Shown here piece after piece: positions 18,701-28,494 of a DNA stretch of 64,000 nucleotides (position 1 is its first letter; each line of letters begins with the position of its first letter). The DNA is from Paracoccaceae bacterium (GTDB lineage: Bacteria > Pseudomonadota > Alphaproteobacteria > Rhodobacterales > Rhodobacteraceae). The notes below the pieces were generated by a model. The model had not been told where the DNA came from, did not search any database, and saw only the letters and a list, made by a program, of their open reading frames with translations. The position numbers and the translations under genes are program-made. The stretch spans positions 1 to 64,000 of the forward strand of contig JAFGTV010000022.1 of NCBI GenBank assembly GCA_016938875.1. The letters run 5' to 3'.

Positions 18701-19732
18701 CTAGAGCGCGATATCCAGACTGACCGGGAAATGATCCGACGCGGTCAACAGCGCCTCGCGCAGTTCGGGCACACGGTAAAGCCCGGGATCGTCGAACGGG
18801 TGCCAGATGCGCCAGCGCGGGCCACGGTCCCGCAGATCAGGCGAAACCATGACATAATCCAGCAGTGCCGACAGATAGCGCCCCTGATGCGTCAGAAAAA
18901 ACCGCGCGGTGCTGGGCTGGGCGGACAAACGCCCCAGCAGGGCCTGGCGGGCATGGGGATCGAACAGGCGCAACCGCTCTTCGGCGTCCAGACCCAGAAC
19001 GATCTCGACCCCCGATCGGCCAAAGAGCTTTTCGTATTCGTCCAGGCCCGGACCGTCGTTGAAATCGCCCAGCACGATCAGCGACTCGCCCGCGTCCAGA
19101 TGCGCGGCGACACGCTGGCGCAGCCAGATGCACTGGGCCAGTTGCTTGCGCCGGTTCTCGATGGAAATGCGCATCACCTCGTCCGGGGTGGTCGCGCCGT
19201 GCGGGGCCTTTGACTTGGCGTGCACGCCGATCACCCGCAGCGCGTGACCCTGGGCGGTGTCCACCGCCAGTTCCAGCGGGGGGCGGGAAAACCGGATCAG
19301 TTCCGGCGCGGTATCCACATCCACGTCCCAGCGAAACACCCCGTCAAAGCGGGGCGCGTCGGTCGATCCCTTCTTGCCCGTGGGATCGCCGCGCGGATCA
19401 TGCCGCACACGCAGCCGGTCGGGATCATAAAGCAGCGCGATTTCCTGTTGGGTCTCGCTTTGAAACCCGGTGATGGCACGCCGCGCGCGCAGCCCCATGA
19501 CGCGGGCGAACCCCTCCAGCGCGGGAACGGTCGAGCGTTTGCCATTGTGATCCGGCGCCTCGATGACCATCACCGCGTCGGCATCCACCGCGGTAAAGAC
19601 GATGCCCAGCGCCTCGATCTGCTGATGGCGGGTCACGCCGTAGCGCCCCGCGCCCTGATCGTCGTCCAACAGCGTGCCCGCATCGTCAAAGAGCGAATTG
19701 AACCACTCGACGTTATAGGTGGCGATCCTCAC
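18701..19732 (-). CDS. Endonuclease/exonuclease/phosphatase family protein
   Basis: 343 aa. The EEP fold is marked by ATYNVEWF at the N-terminus, VIEAPDH for the metal-binding Glu, GVHAKSK, VLGDFNDGPG for the catalytic Asp/Asn, and TASDHFPVSLDI for the terminal Asp-His. There is no signal peptide, so it is probably cytoplasmic. The substrate could be nucleic acid or a phospho-compound. Its start overlaps the DjlA-like gene's stop by 4 bp, so the two are coupled. Confidence 0.85.
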   Translation of the reverse strand: MRIATYNVEWFNSLFDDAGTLLDDDQGAGRYGVTRHQQIEALGIVFTAVDADAVMVIEAPDHNGKRSTVPALEGFARVMGLRARRAITGFQSETQQEIALLYDPDRLRVRHDPRGDPTGKKGSTDAPRFDGVFRWDVDVDTAPELIRFSRPPLELAVDTAQGHALRVIGVHAKSKAPHGATTPDEVMRISIENRRKQLAQCIWLRQRVAAHLDAGESLIVLGDFNDGPGLDEYEKLFGRSGVEIVLGLDAEERLRLFDPHARQALLGRLSAQPSTARFFLTHQGRYLSALLDYVMVSPDLRDRGPRWRIWHPFDDPGLYRVPELREALLTASDHFPVSLDIAL

Positions 19733-20412
19733 GGCGCGCGCTCTGTCACGATGGCCTCCCAGGCGTGGTTGATCGCAATCAGGCGCCGTTCGGCCAGTTT
19801 CACGGCCTCTTCGGGCACGCCGCGGGCCTGCATCCGGTCGGGGTGGGACTCGCGCACCTCTGCACGCCAGGCCTTTCGAATGGTGTCCAGGTCGTCATCC
19901 GGGTCGACGCCCAGCACGGTATAGGGATCGGGAATCGCATCGGGCACGAACCGCGCGCGCAGGATGGCGAACTGCCGCTCGCTGAGGCCCAGGATCTGGG
20001 CCACGCGGGTCAGGAACGCATCCTCGCCGGGGTGATAGGCGCCATCGGCCAGCGCGATGAAGAAAAGCCCCTCCATCAGGTCGCAAAGCGGCCCCTGGTC
20101 GTCCCGGAACATGCGCGCGATGCGGCGGGCGTATTCCTCGAACCCCGCCACGTCCCGGCGCGCCAGGTCAAAGACATGGGCCGCGTTGGCCTCTTCGCTG
20201 CGCGGGATGGTGAACACCTCGCGAAAGGCGGCGACCTCGTCGCGGGTGACGCGGCCATCGGCCTTGGCCATCTTGGCGCCCAGCGCGATCACCGCGATGG
20301 TAAAGGCGACAGAGCGTTCAGGCGGGGTGCGCAGCCGGTCGAACACCGCCGCCAGGCTTTCGCCCTGCGCCAGCGCGGACACGGCATCGGCAATGCGGGA
20401 CCACAACGACAT
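19729..20412 (-). CDS. TerB-DnaJ domain co-chaperone (DjlA-like)
   Basis: 227 aa. Residues about 35-150 form a TerB-like helical domain (IALGAKMAKADGRVTRDEV, LFFIALADGAYHPGEDAFL). The C-terminus is a J domain (DPYTVLGVDPDDDLDTIRKAWRAEVRESHPDRM) with the essential HPD tripeptide. Unlike DjlA of enterobacteria there is no N-terminal membrane segment. It should stimulate DnaK on specific clients. It lies directly upstream of the EEP gene with a 4-bp overlap. Confidence 0.87.
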   Translation of the reverse strand: MSLWSRIADAVSALAQGESLAAVFDRLRTPPERSVAFTIAVIALGAKMAKADGRVTRDEVAAFREVFTIPRSEEANAAHVFDLARRDVAGFEEYARRIARMFRDDQGPLCDLMEGLFFIALADGAYHPGEDAFLTRVAQILGLSERQFAILRARFVPDAIPDPYTVLGVDPDDDLDTIRKAWRAEVRESHPDRMQARGVPEEAVKLAERRLIAINHAWEAIVTERAP

Positions 20413-20448
20413 GGGAACAGGCTACTCCGGCACTCGGGAAAAGTCAGG

Positions 20449-20943
20449 TCAGGGGGTCAGGATTTTCTGCATCAGGACCAGGTCCAGCCAGCGCCCCGCC
20501 TTGAACCCCACTTCGGCCAGGCGCGCAACCTGCCCATAGCCAAGTGCGGCATGAAAGGCGACGCCCTCGGGATTGGCCGCGCTGACGCCCGCGAACATGG
20601 AATGCACCCCGCCCGCGCGGGCGTGATCCTCCAGCGCGCGCATCAGTGCCCGGCCCACCCCCCGGCCCCGCGCCTCGGGGGCCAGCAGGATCGTGTGCTC
20701 CATCGTGTGGGTATAGCCCACCCCGCCGCGAAACTGGCTATAGCTGGCAAAGCCCAAGGGGCGGCCTGCCTCCTGCGCCAACCAGGTGCCACAACCGGCC
20801 TGCTGGCGGACCTCGATCATCGTGGCGACCTCCTGGGGGGATTTTTCCGCCCAGTTGAAGGTCACCATCGTGTCACGGATATACGGGTTCCAGATCGCGG
20901 CGATCGCGGCGGCGTCTGCGGGGTCGGCCAGGCGGATCGTCAT
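20449..20943 (-). CDS. GNAT family N-acetyltransferase
   Basis: 164 aa. The acetyl-CoA binding motif is LLAPEARGRGVGRALMRALEDHA (R/Q-x-x-G-x-G/A, here RGRGVG). The N-terminus (MTIRLADPADAAAIAAIWNPYIRDT) resembles the phosphinothricin/amino-acid acetyltransferase subgroup. The substrate is not predictable. It overlaps the VOC gene by 4 bp in the same direction. Confidence 0.88.
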   Translation of the reverse strand: MTIRLADPADAAAIAAIWNPYIRDTMVTFNWAEKSPQEVATMIEVRQQAGCGTWLAQEAGRPLGFASYSQFRGGVGYTHTMEHTILLAPEARGRGVGRALMRALEDHARAGGVHSMFAGVSAANPEGVAFHAALGYGQVARLAEVGFKAGRWLDLVLMQKILTP

Positions 20944-21557
20944 TCCAGCACCTTACGCCCGGATGGCGTGTCGATCAGCGCGCGCAGCGCGACCTCGGGC
21001 GCCTGATGCAGGGCGACCAGAGGATCGTCCAGCAGTCCCCGAAGGGCGTGGCGCAGATCCTCGGCGCGGGGGTGATAGACCTCGACCCCGATCAGGCGAC
21101 AGCCCGCCTCGGGCAGCATGGCGGCGGGATGCGCCGCGCCCTTCCACGAGATCAGCGCGGGAAACATGCCGTCAAAGGGCAGCTTGCCATCGCCGGGCAC
21201 CGCCATCTGCCAGCGCAGATCGCCCCGCGCCAGGTCCATCACCGCGCCGGTTCCCCGGGGCGCGCGCGCCAGCGCCGCGTCCAGGTCCTCACAGCGCGCG
21301 ATCCAGTTGCTCAGCCGCGGGGCCCCCGCGAAATTGTCCAAATCGAACCAGCGCGCGCGGCCCGGCGCCGGCGCGGCGGGATCAATCGCGATGACCTCCA
21401 GATACAGCCCCGGTCCCAGCGACAACAGCCGGTTATGGGTGCCCATCGCCGCGTGATGCCCCCCCGGCGCCAGGGTCACGCCCAGTGCCGCCTCGACCGC
21501 GGCGACGCCCTCTTGCAAGGTTGCGGCCGAAACCGCCAGATGATCCAGTGTCAGCAT
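20940..21557 (-). CDS. VOC (glyoxalase-like) superfamily protein
   Basis: 205 aa from ATG 21557, chosen because MLTLDHLAVSAATLQEGV is the normal domain start. A frame extending upstream to 21665 has no family resemblance. HLAVSA gives the first metal-ligand His position, and GTHNRLLSLGPGLYLEVIAID carries the conserved Glu. It resembles the Glyoxalase_3-like single-domain group. The substrate is unknown. Coupled to the downstream GNAT gene. Confidence 0.82.
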   Translation of the reverse strand: MLTLDHLAVSAATLQEGVAAVEAALGVTLAPGGHHAAMGTHNRLLSLGPGLYLEVIAIDPAAPAPGRARWFDLDNFAGAPRLSNWIARCEDLDAALARAPRGTGAVMDLARGDLRWQMAVPGDGKLPFDGMFPALISWKGAAHPAAMLPEAGCRLIGVEVYHPRAEDLRHALRGLLDDPLVALHQAPEVALRALIDTPSGRKVLE

Positions 21558-21587
21558 CGCGTTTCGGTCCTTTTTCCAAATAAAGTC

Positions 21588-21611
21588 GTCGATTTTCAGT
21601 CGGAAATCGAC
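21588..21611. promoter_or_regulatory. Inverted repeat in the nhaA/VOC divergent region
   Basis: GTCGATTT and AAATCGAC form 8-bp arms around an 8-base centre. It lies 72 bp upstream of nhaA and 31 bp upstream of the VOC start, in the only AT-richer part of this gap. It could be an operator for either gene. No T-run follows. Confidence 0.45.
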
Positions 21612-21683
21612 ATTATGGTGTTTGCATTCGGCCCTATCCGGTCCATGTGAAAAAAGACAATCCAAAAAAACTCGGGAATATCA

Positions 21684-22889
21684 ATGCTCCAGCGCGCGCT
21701 AGACAAGTTTTTCAGCCACGAAGCCTCTGGCGGGATCCTTTTGATACTATCGGCGCTGGCGGCGCTGATCGTGGCGAACTCGCCGCTGAACCCGTTTTAC
21801 GACGGGGCGCTGGGGTCGTATCTGTCGGTCAAGCTGAACGGCGAGGGGCTGGAAAAACCGCTGATCCTGTGGATCAACGACGGTCTGATGGCGGTGTTCT
21901 TCTTTCTCATCGGGCTCGAGCTGAAGCGCGAGTTGCTGGAAGGCAAGCTGAAGAACCCGGCGGATGTGGTGCTGCCGGGGATGGCGGCGGTCGGCGGGAT
22001 GCTGCTGCCCGCGCTGGTCTTTCTGGCGTTCAACTGGGGCAACCCGGCCACGGTGAACGGCTGGGCGATCCCGGCGGCGACTGATATCGCCTTTGCGCTG
22101 GGGGTGCTGGCGCTGTTGGGTGACCGGGTGCCAAGTTCGCTCAAGGTGTTTCTGCTGACGCTGGCGATCCTGGATGACATGGGCGCCATCGTGATCATCG
22201 CGCTGTTCTACACCGCCGAGTTGAAGATCGACTATCTTTACCTCGCGTTGCTGCCGCTGGCCGGGCTGATCTGGCTGAATTTCAAGGGCGCGCACCGGGT
22301 GGCCCCGGCAATTCTGCTGGGGGTGATCATGTGGTTCTTCGTGCTGAAATCGGGGGTCCATGCGACGCTGGCCGGGGTGGTCACCGCGTTTTGCATTCCG
22401 CTCAAGGACAAGTGGGGCAAGTCCCCCCTGCATGCGCTGGAACACGGCCTGTCGCCCTATGTGCTTTATCTGATCGTGCCGATCTTTGCCTTTGCCAATG
22501 CGGGCGTGGTGTTGCAGGGGCTGTCGCTGTCGGACCTCTTTGCCCCGCTGCCGCTGGGGATCGCGCTGGGACTGATCGTAGGCAAACAGGCCGGCGTTTT
22601 CGGGGTGACCTTCTTGATGGTCAAGACCGGGCTGGCCCGGCTGCCATCGGGCGTGGGCTGGCTGCATATCTACGGGCTGGCCTGCCTGGCCGGCATCGGG
22701 TTCACCATGTCGCTGTTCATCGGCTCGCTCAGCTTTGACGATCCGGTGATGATGAACGAGGTGCGGCTGGGCGTGCTGGCCGGCTCGGCGGTCTCGGCCC
22801 TGCTGGGGTTCGCGGTGCTGCGGTGGCTGACGGCGCCCGCGTCCAAGACGACCGAGGACCGGACGCAGGCGGCGCGCGCGGCGGAATAA
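21684..22889 (+). CDS. nhaA: Na+/H+ antiporter NhaA
   Basis: 401 aa, normal NhaA length with about 12 membrane segments. It starts MLQRALDKFFSHEASGGILLILSALAALIVANSP. The ion-binding region is seen in AIPAATDIAFALGVLALLG and FLLTLAILDDMGAIVIIALFYT (paired Asp DD). WLHIYGLACLAGIGFTMSLFIGSLSF is the conserved late segment. It expels Na+ for H+ in alkaline or salty conditions. Followed by a strong terminator at 22901. Confidence 0.96.
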   Translation: MLQRALDKFFSHEASGGILLILSALAALIVANSPLNPFYDGALGSYLSVKLNGEGLEKPLILWINDGLMAVFFFLIGLELKRELLEGKLKNPADVVLPGMAAVGGMLLPALVFLAFNWGNPATVNGWAIPAATDIAFALGVLALLGDRVPSSLKVFLLTLAILDDMGAIVIIALFYTAELKIDYLYLALLPLAGLIWLNFKGAHRVAPAILLGVIMWFFVLKSGVHATLAGVVTAFCIPLKDKWGKSPLHALEHGLSPYVLYLIVPIFAFANAGVVLQGLSLSDLFAPLPLGIALGLIVGKQAGVFGVTFLMVKTGLARLPSGVGWLHIYGLACLAGIGFTMSLFIGSLSFDDPVMMNEVRLGVLAGSAVSALLGFAVLRWLTAPASKTTEDRTQAARAAE

Positions 22890-22900
22890 TCAACGTGCGA

Positions 22901-22937
22901 ACGGCCCGCCCGTGATATCCACGGGCGGGCCGTTTTT
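22901..22937 (+). terminator. Rho-independent terminator of nhaA
   Basis: A 14-bp perfect stem (ACGGCCCGCCCGTG at 22901-22914 with CACGGGCGGGCCGT at 22920-22933), a 5-base loop, and a run of T to about 22937. It lies 12 bp after the nhaA stop and just before the convergent mutase stop at 22942. Confidence 0.92.
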
Positions 22938-22941
22938 CGTC

Positions 22942-25074
22942 CTAGCCCCGCGCGGCGCTGATCAGGCGCAGGATATCCTGGGCGGCGGCGGGGATGTTGG
23001 TGCCGGGGCCAAAGATCGCCTTGACCCCCGCCTTTTTCAGGAACTCGTAATCCTGCTGCGGGATCACCCCACCGCAGATCACGATGATATCCTCGGCCCC
23101 CGCGGCGCGCAGCGCCTCGATCAGCTTGGGCGCCAGGGTCTTGTGCCCGGCGGCCTGGGACGAGATGCCGACGACATGCACATCGTTGTCGATGGCATCC
23201 TGGGCGGCCTCTTCGGGGGCCTGGAACAGCGGCCCCACATCCACGTCGAACCCGATATCGGCAAAGGCGGTGGCGATCACCTTGGCGCCGCGATCATGGC
23301 CGTCCTGGCCCATCTTGACCACCAGCATGCGCGGGCGGCGGCCCTCGGCCTGGGCAAAGTCCTCGACCGATTTCTGGATCGCGGCAAAGCCTGCGTCGCC
23401 CTCATAGGCCGCGCCGTAAACCCCCGACAGGGTTTTGACCTCGGCACGGTGCCGTCCGAACGTCTTTTCCATCGCCATGCTGATCTCTCCGACGGTTGCC
23501 CGCGCGCGCGCGGCCTCGACCGCGAGGCGCAAAAGATTGCCCTGCCCGCTTTGCGCGGCGTCCTCCAGCGCGGCCAATGCAGCGTCGCAGGCGGCCTGGT
23601 CGCGGCTGGCGCGGATCTGGGCCAACCGGGCGACCTGGGATTGGCGCACCGCCACGTTGTCGACATCCAGGATGTCGATGGCATCCTCCTTGGCCAGGCG
23701 GAACTTGTTGACGCCGACGATCACCTCTTCGCCGCGGTCCACGGCGGCCTGATGACGCGCGGCGGCCTCTTCGATCCTGAGCTTGGGCATGCCGGTGGCC
23801 ACGGCCTTGGTCATGCCGCCCATCTCGTCGACCTCTTCGATGATCTTCCAGGCGGCCTCGGCCAGGTCGGCGGTCAGCTTCTCGACATAGTAAGAGCCCG
23901 CCAGCGGATCGACGACCTTGGTCACCTTGGTCTCGTTTTGCAGGATCAACTGGGTGTTGCGCGCGATCCGCGACGAAAACTCGGTCGGCAGGGCAATCGC
24001 CTCGTCGAAACTGTTGGTGTGCAGCGACTGGGTGCCGCCCAGCACCGCGCTCATCGCCTCATACGCCGTGCGCACGATGTTGTTGTAGGGATCCTGTTCG
24101 GCCAGCGACACGCCCGAGGTCTGGCAATGGGTGCGCAGCATCAAGGACTTGGGGTTCTTGGGGTTGAACTCGCTCATGATGCGATGCCACAGGAACCGCG
24201 CGGCGCGCAGCTTGGCGATTTCCATGAAGAAATTGGTGCCGATGGCAAAGAAAAAGCTCAGCCGCCCGGCAAAGGCATCCACGTCCAGCCCGCGTTCCAG
24301 CGCCGCTTTGACGTATTCCTTGCCGTCGGCCAGGGTAAAGGCCAGTTCCTGCACCAGGTTCGCGCCGGCCTCTTGCATGTGATAGCCGGAGATCGAGATC
24401 GAGTTGAACCGCGGCATGTCCGTCGAGGTGTATTCGATGATGTCCGACACGATCCGCATCGAGGGTTCGGGCGGATAGATATAGGTGTTGCGGACCATGA
24501 ATTCCTTGAGAATGTCATTCTGGATCGTGCCCGACAGTTGCGCGCGATCCACGCCCTGCTCCTCTCCGGCGACGATGAAACTGGCCAGCACCGGGATCAC
24601 CGCGCCATTCATCGTCATCGACACGCTGACCTGATCCAGCGGGATGCCGTCAAAGAGGATCTTCATGTCCTCGACGCTGTCGATGGCCACGCCCGCCTTG
24701 CCGACATCGCCCACCACGCGGGGATGATCGCTGTCATAGCCGCGGTGGGTGGCCAGATCAAAGGCGACCGATACGCCCTGCTGGCCCGCCGCCAGCGCCT
24801 TGCGGTAAAAGGCGTTGGATTCCTCGGCGGTGGAAAAGCCCGCATATTGGCGGATCGTCCAGGGGCGGCCGGCATACATCGTGGCCTTGGGGCCGCGGGT
24901 GAACGGCGCCTCGCCCGGGACAGTGCCCATGTGCGCCAGCCCCTGGGTATCGGCCTCGGTGTAAAGCGGCCTGACCGCGATGCCTTCGGGGGTTTCCCAG
25001 GTCAGATCGTCCAGGCTGCGACCGCGCAGCTCTTTGGCGGCCATTTCGGCCCAGCGGTTGGTCTTGTCCGTCAT
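22942..25074 (-). CDS. scpA: Methylmalonyl-CoA mutase
   Basis: 710 aa, the size of single-chain (homodimeric) mutases. The N-terminal TIM barrel binds the CoA ester ([39 protein letters not shown]). The C-terminal cobalamin domain has DGHDRG (base-off His ligand), then [14 protein letters not shown] and [14 protein letters not shown]. It converts methylmalonyl-CoA to succinyl-CoA using adenosylcobalamin, the last step of propionate assimilation with PccA/PccB. Only 96 bp separate it from the divergent DUF4174 gene; no cobalamin riboswitch is visible there. Confidence 0.97.
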   Translation of the reverse strand: MTDKTNRWAEMAAKELRGRSLDDLTWETPEGIAVRPLYTEADTQGLAHMGTVPGEAPFTRGPKATMYAGRPWTIRQYAGFSTAEESNAFYRKALAAGQQGVSVAFDLATHRGYDSDHPRVVGDVGKAGVAIDSVEDMKILFDGIPLDQVSVSMTMNGAVIPVLASFIVAGEEQGVDRAQLSGTIQNDILKEFMVRNTYIYPPEPSMRIVSDIIEYTSTDMPRFNSISISGYHMQEAGANLVQELAFTLADGKEYVKAALERGLDVDAFAGRLSFFFAIGTNFFMEIAKLRAARFLWHRIMSEFNPKNPKSLMLRTHCQTSGVSLAEQDPYNNIVRTAYEAMSAVLGGTQSLHTNSFDEAIALPTEFSSRIARNTQLILQNETKVTKVVDPLAGSYYVEKLTADLAEAAWKIIEEVDEMGGMTKAVATGMPKLRIEEAAARHQAAVDRGEEVIVGVNKFRLAKEDAIDILDVDNVAVRQSQVARLAQIRASRDQAACDAALAALEDAAQSGQGNLLRLAVEAARARATVGEISMAMEKTFGRHRAEVKTLSGVYGAAYEGDAGFAAIQKSVEDFAQAEGRRPRMLVVKMGQDGHDRGAKVIATAFADIGFDVDVGPLFQAPEEAAQDAIDNDVHVVGISSQAAGHKTLAPKLIEALRAAGAEDIIVICGGVIPQQDYEFLKKAGVKAIFGPGTNIPAAAQDILRLISAARG

Positions 25075-25170
25075 CGGATCGGTCCCTTTTGTTGCGTTCC
25101 CACCGCGCAGGCGGGTTCGGCCTTCGCTTTCCGCCCAACCGCGCCTATATCAAGCGCGACAGGAGGGTTC

Positions 25171-25644
25171 ATGAAAATACGTCTGGTTTTGCTGGCACTT
25201 GCCATGTTGATGCCCCTGGCCGCGCCCGCCCGCGCCGCCGAAGAGGCCACGCCCCTTGCCCGTTGGCAAAAGGACCACACCGAAATCTTGCAGGCCACCG
25301 AGGTCGGGCTTGCCGATGTCCACTGGCTGGCGCGGCCGGTGGTGGTCTTTGCCGATAGCGATGCCGATCCCCGGTTCCAGCAGCAGATGGATCTGTTGAT
25401 GGCGCGGCTGGACGATTTGGCCCTGCGCGACGTGGTGGTGATCACCGACACCAATCCCGCCACGCCCAGCGAGTGGCGCACCAAGCTGCGTCCGCGCGGC
25501 TTCATGCTGGTGCTGATCGCCAAGGACGGCAACGTGCTGTTCCGCAAACCGTTTCCGTGGGACGTGCGTGAAATCAGCCGCTCGATCGACAAGCTGCCCC
25601 TGCGCGAACAGGAAATCCGCGATCGCCGGGACGCCGCGCAATAG
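25171..25644 (+). CDS. DUF4174 secreted protein
   Basis: 157 aa from ATG 25171, preceded by AGGAGGG. The leader MKIRLVLLALAMLMPLAAPARA is a signal peptide. The mature part follows DUF4174 (RPVVVFADSDADPRFQQQMDLL, RGFMLVLIAKDGNVLFRKPFPWDVREISRSIDKLPLREQEIR, in parts), a thioredoxin-like fold without a CxxC motif. Likely periplasmic with unknown role. It is the only plus-strand gene within the propionate cluster. Confidence 0.85.
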   Translation: MKIRLVLLALAMLMPLAAPARAAEEATPLARWQKDHTEILQATEVGLADVHWLARPVVVFADSDADPRFQQQMDLLMARLDDLALRDVVVITDTNPATPSEWRTKLRPRGFMLVLIAKDGNVLFRKPFPWDVREISRSIDKLPLREQEIRDRRDAAQ

Positions 25645-25730
25645 GCCGCGCGCTTGCGGCATGCCGCCAGTGGCCCTATGTTGGGCCCAGGTGAAACAGA
25701 GGTCTTAGATGGCAAGTCCACGAAACACCC

Positions 25731-26366
25731 CTATCCCTGTGACCGGCCGGACGGGTCCACGTCCGGGGTACTGAGGGCATCTGCGCCGGGCTCTTGCGCG
25801 GCGCGGGCTTCCTCTTGCAAGGCGGCCGCGGGGCCGCCTTTTGCATAGGCCGCGATCATCCGCAGGGCGTATTGGCCATCGTTCAGCGCCTGCGTTTTCA
25901 GGTCGATATAGTCCGAATACATCGCGATGCGGCGCTCTTGCTCCAGGGTCTTGAACCGCTCTCCGCGCATGTCCTCTATCAGCGCCTCCAGCGCGAAGAG
26001 CTGGTTGTAATAGGACACAATAGGGTCGATCGTGACCCGCGGCAGGATGTGGATCTCGGCGATCAACGCCCGAAAGATGGTGTCGTTACGCTCGCGCGGG
26101 ATCAGCGGCACATAACCTGGATCGGCGCGCATGCGCGCGATCAGGTCATCGCGATAGCCGGTCAGCGCCTCGACGCTGCGCAGGTTCGCCAGGTTCGACG
26201 CGATCTCGGCAAACAGCGCCCGATGCGCATCGCGCAGGCGTTCGGCGCGTAACGCGGCCGCCTCGCGCCGGTTCTGCCAGCCATTGACCAACCAGCCAAA
26301 GGCCACAAAGGCCCCGGCCAGGATCGCCTGCCAGATCCGCGCGTCGAGGTCGGCCAGTCGCGTCAT
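25731..26366 (-). CDS. Membrane-anchored hypothetical protein next to pccA
   Basis: 211 aa. One membrane segment near the N-terminus (ILAGAFVAFGWLVNGW) is followed by a mostly helical, charged cytoplasmic part. The 3' 60 or so codons are low-complexity (GGPAAALQEEARAAQEPGAD). Its start overlaps the pccA stop by 4 bp, so it is co-translated with pccA. The function is unknown, and I recognise no domain. Confidence 0.7.
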   Translation of the reverse strand: MTRLADLDARIWQAILAGAFVAFGWLVNGWQNRREAAALRAERLRDAHRALFAEIASNLANLRSVEALTGYRDDLIARMRADPGYVPLIPRERNDTIFRALIAEIHILPRVTIDPIVSYYNQLFALEALIEDMRGERFKTLEQERRIAMYSDYIDLKTQALNDGQYALRMIAAYAKGGPAAALQEEARAAQEPGADALSTPDVDPSGRSQG

Positions 26367-28363
26367 TCGAACTCCATGATCACTTCATCCACGGCCAGGC
26401 TGTCGCCGGGCGCCGCGTTGATCCGGGTCACGATGCCCTTGCGTTCGGCGCGCAGGATGTTTTCCATCTTCATCGCCTCGACGGTGCACAGCGCCTGCCC
26501 CTCTTGCACCTCGTCGCCCTCTTCGACATTGACCTTCACGATCAGGCCGGGCATCGGGCACAGCAGCAGTTTCGAGGTATCAGGCGGCAGTTTTTCGGGC
26601 ATCAAGGCGGCCAGTTCCGCCTGGCGGGGGGTAAAGACGCCCACCTTCATATCGGCGCCGCGGGTGCGGATGCGGAACCCGTTGGGCGCCTTGCCGACCT
26701 TCAGAACCAGCGGCGTGCCGTCGATTTCCAGCCGCGCCAGGCTTTGCCCCGGCGTCCAGTCCGAGGTCACCCGACAGCTGTCGCCCTCGGCAAAGGTCAC
26801 GGTAGAGCCTTGGCGGTCGGCGTCGATGCGCAGCCCGAAACTGATCCCCTGGGCGACCACCACCCAGTCAGAGCCCACGGTGCGTTCGTGGTTGTCCATG
26901 GTGCCGGAAATGCGCGCGCGGCGGATCTCGGCGACGCGGAACATCGCGGCGGCGGCGGCGGCCACCTTGCGCAGTTCGGGTTCAGGCAGGCTCACCCCCT
27001 CGAACCCCTCGGGGTATTCCTCGGCGATGAAGGCCGTGGTGATATTACCCGAGCAGAACCGCGGGTGATCCATCACCGCGCTGAGAAACGGCAGGTTGTG
27101 GCCGATCCCCTCGACCTCGAACGCATCGAGCGCCACGCGCATCTCTTCGATGGCCTGCATCCGGGTCGGCGCCCAGGTGCACAGCTTGGCGATCATCGGG
27201 TCGTAATACATGCTGATCTCGCCGCCCTCGTAGACGCCGGTATCGTTACGCACCACGGCCGCCTCATGCGCCGATTCCGCCGGCGGGCGATAACGCGTCA
27301 GCCGCCCGATCGAGGGCAGGAAGTTGCGATAGGGATCCTCGGCATAAAGCCGGCTTTCCATCGCCCAGCCGTTCAGCTTCACGTCGTCCTGGGTGATCGA
27401 CAGTTTCTCGCCGGCGGCCACGCGGATCATCTGTTCCACCAGGTCGATGCCGGTGATCAGCTCGGTCACCGGGTGCTCGTCCTGGAGGCGGGTGTTCATT
27501 TCCAGGAAATAGAAATTCCGGTCCCCGTCGACGATGAATTCCACGGTCCCGGCACTGGCATAGCCCACCGCCTGGGCCAGCGCGCAGGCCTGTTCGCCCA
27601 TCGCGCGGCGCGTCGCCTCGTCCAGGAAAGGGCTGGGGGCCTCTTCGATGACCTTTTGGTTGCGCCGCTGGATCGAGCATTCCCGCTCGCCCAGGTAGAC
27701 GCAGTTGCCATGGCTGTCGGCCAGCACCTGGATCTCGATGTGGCGCGGCTGGGTGACGAATTTCTCGATGAAGATTCGATCGTCGCCAAAAGAATTCGCC
27801 GCCTCGTTCTTGGACGACTGGAACCCCTCGCGGGCCTCGTCATCGTTCCAGGCGATGCGCATGCCCTTGCCGCCGCCCCCGGCCGAGGCCTTGATCATCA
27901 CCGGATAGCCGACCTGGCCCGAGATTTTCACCGCCTCTTCGGCATCCTCGATCAGGCCCATGTAACCCGGCACGGTCGACACCCCGGCCTCTTGGGCCAG
28001 TTTTTTCGAGGTGATCTTGTCGCCCATCGCCTCGATCGCATTGGCGGGCGGGCCGATAAAGGCGACACCGGCGGCGGCCAGCGCCTCGGCGAACAGCTTG
28101 TTTTCCGACAGGAAACCATAGCCCGGATGCACCGCCTGCGCGCCGCTTTGCTGGATGGCCGCCATCACCTTGTCGATCACGATATAGGACTGGTTCGCCG
28201 GCGGGGGGCCGATATGGATCGCCTCGTCGGCCATCTGGACGTGCAGCGCATGACGGTCTGCATCGGAATAGATCGCCACCGTCTTGATGCCCATCTTGCG
28301 GGCGGTCTTGATGACCCGGCAGGCGATCTCGCCCCGGTTGGCGATCAGGATCTTGTCGAACAT
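26363..28363 (-). CDS. pccA: Propionyl-CoA carboxylase alpha (biotin) subunit
   Basis: 666 aa with the standard order: biotin carboxylase N-domain (MFDKILIANRGEIACRVIKTARKMG), ATP-grasp with the glycine-rich loop KASAGGGGKGMRIAW, biotin carboxylase C-domain (EMNTRLQDEHPVTELITGIDLVEQMI), a linker BT domain, and a C-terminal biotinyl domain with VEAMKMENIL, where the Lys is biotinylated. It forms the holoenzyme with PccB and makes methylmalonyl-CoA from propionyl-CoA and bicarbonate. EMNTRLQDEHPVTE differs slightly from the more common EMNTRLQVEHPVTE (Asp in place of Val). Confidence 0.97.
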   Translation of the reverse strand: MFDKILIANRGEIACRVIKTARKMGIKTVAIYSDADRHALHVQMADEAIHIGPPPANQSYIVIDKVMAAIQQSGAQAVHPGYGFLSENKLFAEALAAAGVAFIGPPANAIEAMGDKITSKKLAQEAGVSTVPGYMGLIEDAEEAVKISGQVGYPVMIKASAGGGGKGMRIAWNDDEAREGFQSSKNEAANSFGDDRIFIEKFVTQPRHIEIQVLADSHGNCVYLGERECSIQRRNQKVIEEAPSPFLDEATRRAMGEQACALAQAVGYASAGTVEFIVDGDRNFYFLEMNTRLQDEHPVTELITGIDLVEQMIRVAAGEKLSITQDDVKLNGWAMESRLYAEDPYRNFLPSIGRLTRYRPPAESAHEAAVVRNDTGVYEGGEISMYYDPMIAKLCTWAPTRMQAIEEMRVALDAFEVEGIGHNLPFLSAVMDHPRFCSGNITTAFIAEEYPEGFEGVSLPEPELRKVAAAAAAMFRVAEIRRARISGTMDNHERTVGSDWVVVAQGISFGLRIDADRQGSTVTFAEGDSCRVTSDWTPGQSLARLEIDGTPLVLKVGKAPNGFRIRTRGADMKVGVFTPRQAELAALMPEKLPPDTSKLLLCPMPGLIVKVNVEEGDEVQEGQALCTVEAMKMENILRAERKGIVTRINAAPGDSLAVDEVIMEFE

Positions 28364-28410
28364 GTCAGTCCCTTCCAGCGTTCAGCCAGGCCGTCCCAGC
28401 CCCGGCAGTC

Positions 28411-28452
28411 ACAAACAAAAGGGCCACCGGGGCGGCTTGCCCCGATGACCCT
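28411..28452 (-). terminator. Minus-strand terminator after the glycine-zipper lipoprotein gene
   Basis: Read on the minus strand: GGGTCATCGGGGC, loop AAGCC, then GCCCCGGTGGCCC (two mismatches), followed by TTTTGTTTGT. It lies 43 bp beyond the stop of the lipoprotein gene at 28495 and 48 bp before pccA, so pccA probably has its own promoter or depends on readthrough. Confidence 0.82.
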
Positions 28453-28494
28453 TGCATAGCTTGACGGACGGGCCGCGTGGCCCGCCGATTCAGA

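Noticed and set aside
22912-25170. Long open frame antisense to the methylmalonyl-CoA mutase
   Set aside because: High GC leaves open frames opposite real genes; the mutase frame has intact motifs, and the real DUF4174 gene begins at 25171.
25075-25170. Possible cobalamin riboswitch before the mutase
   Set aside because: The gap is only 96 bp and shows no B12-box-like text.
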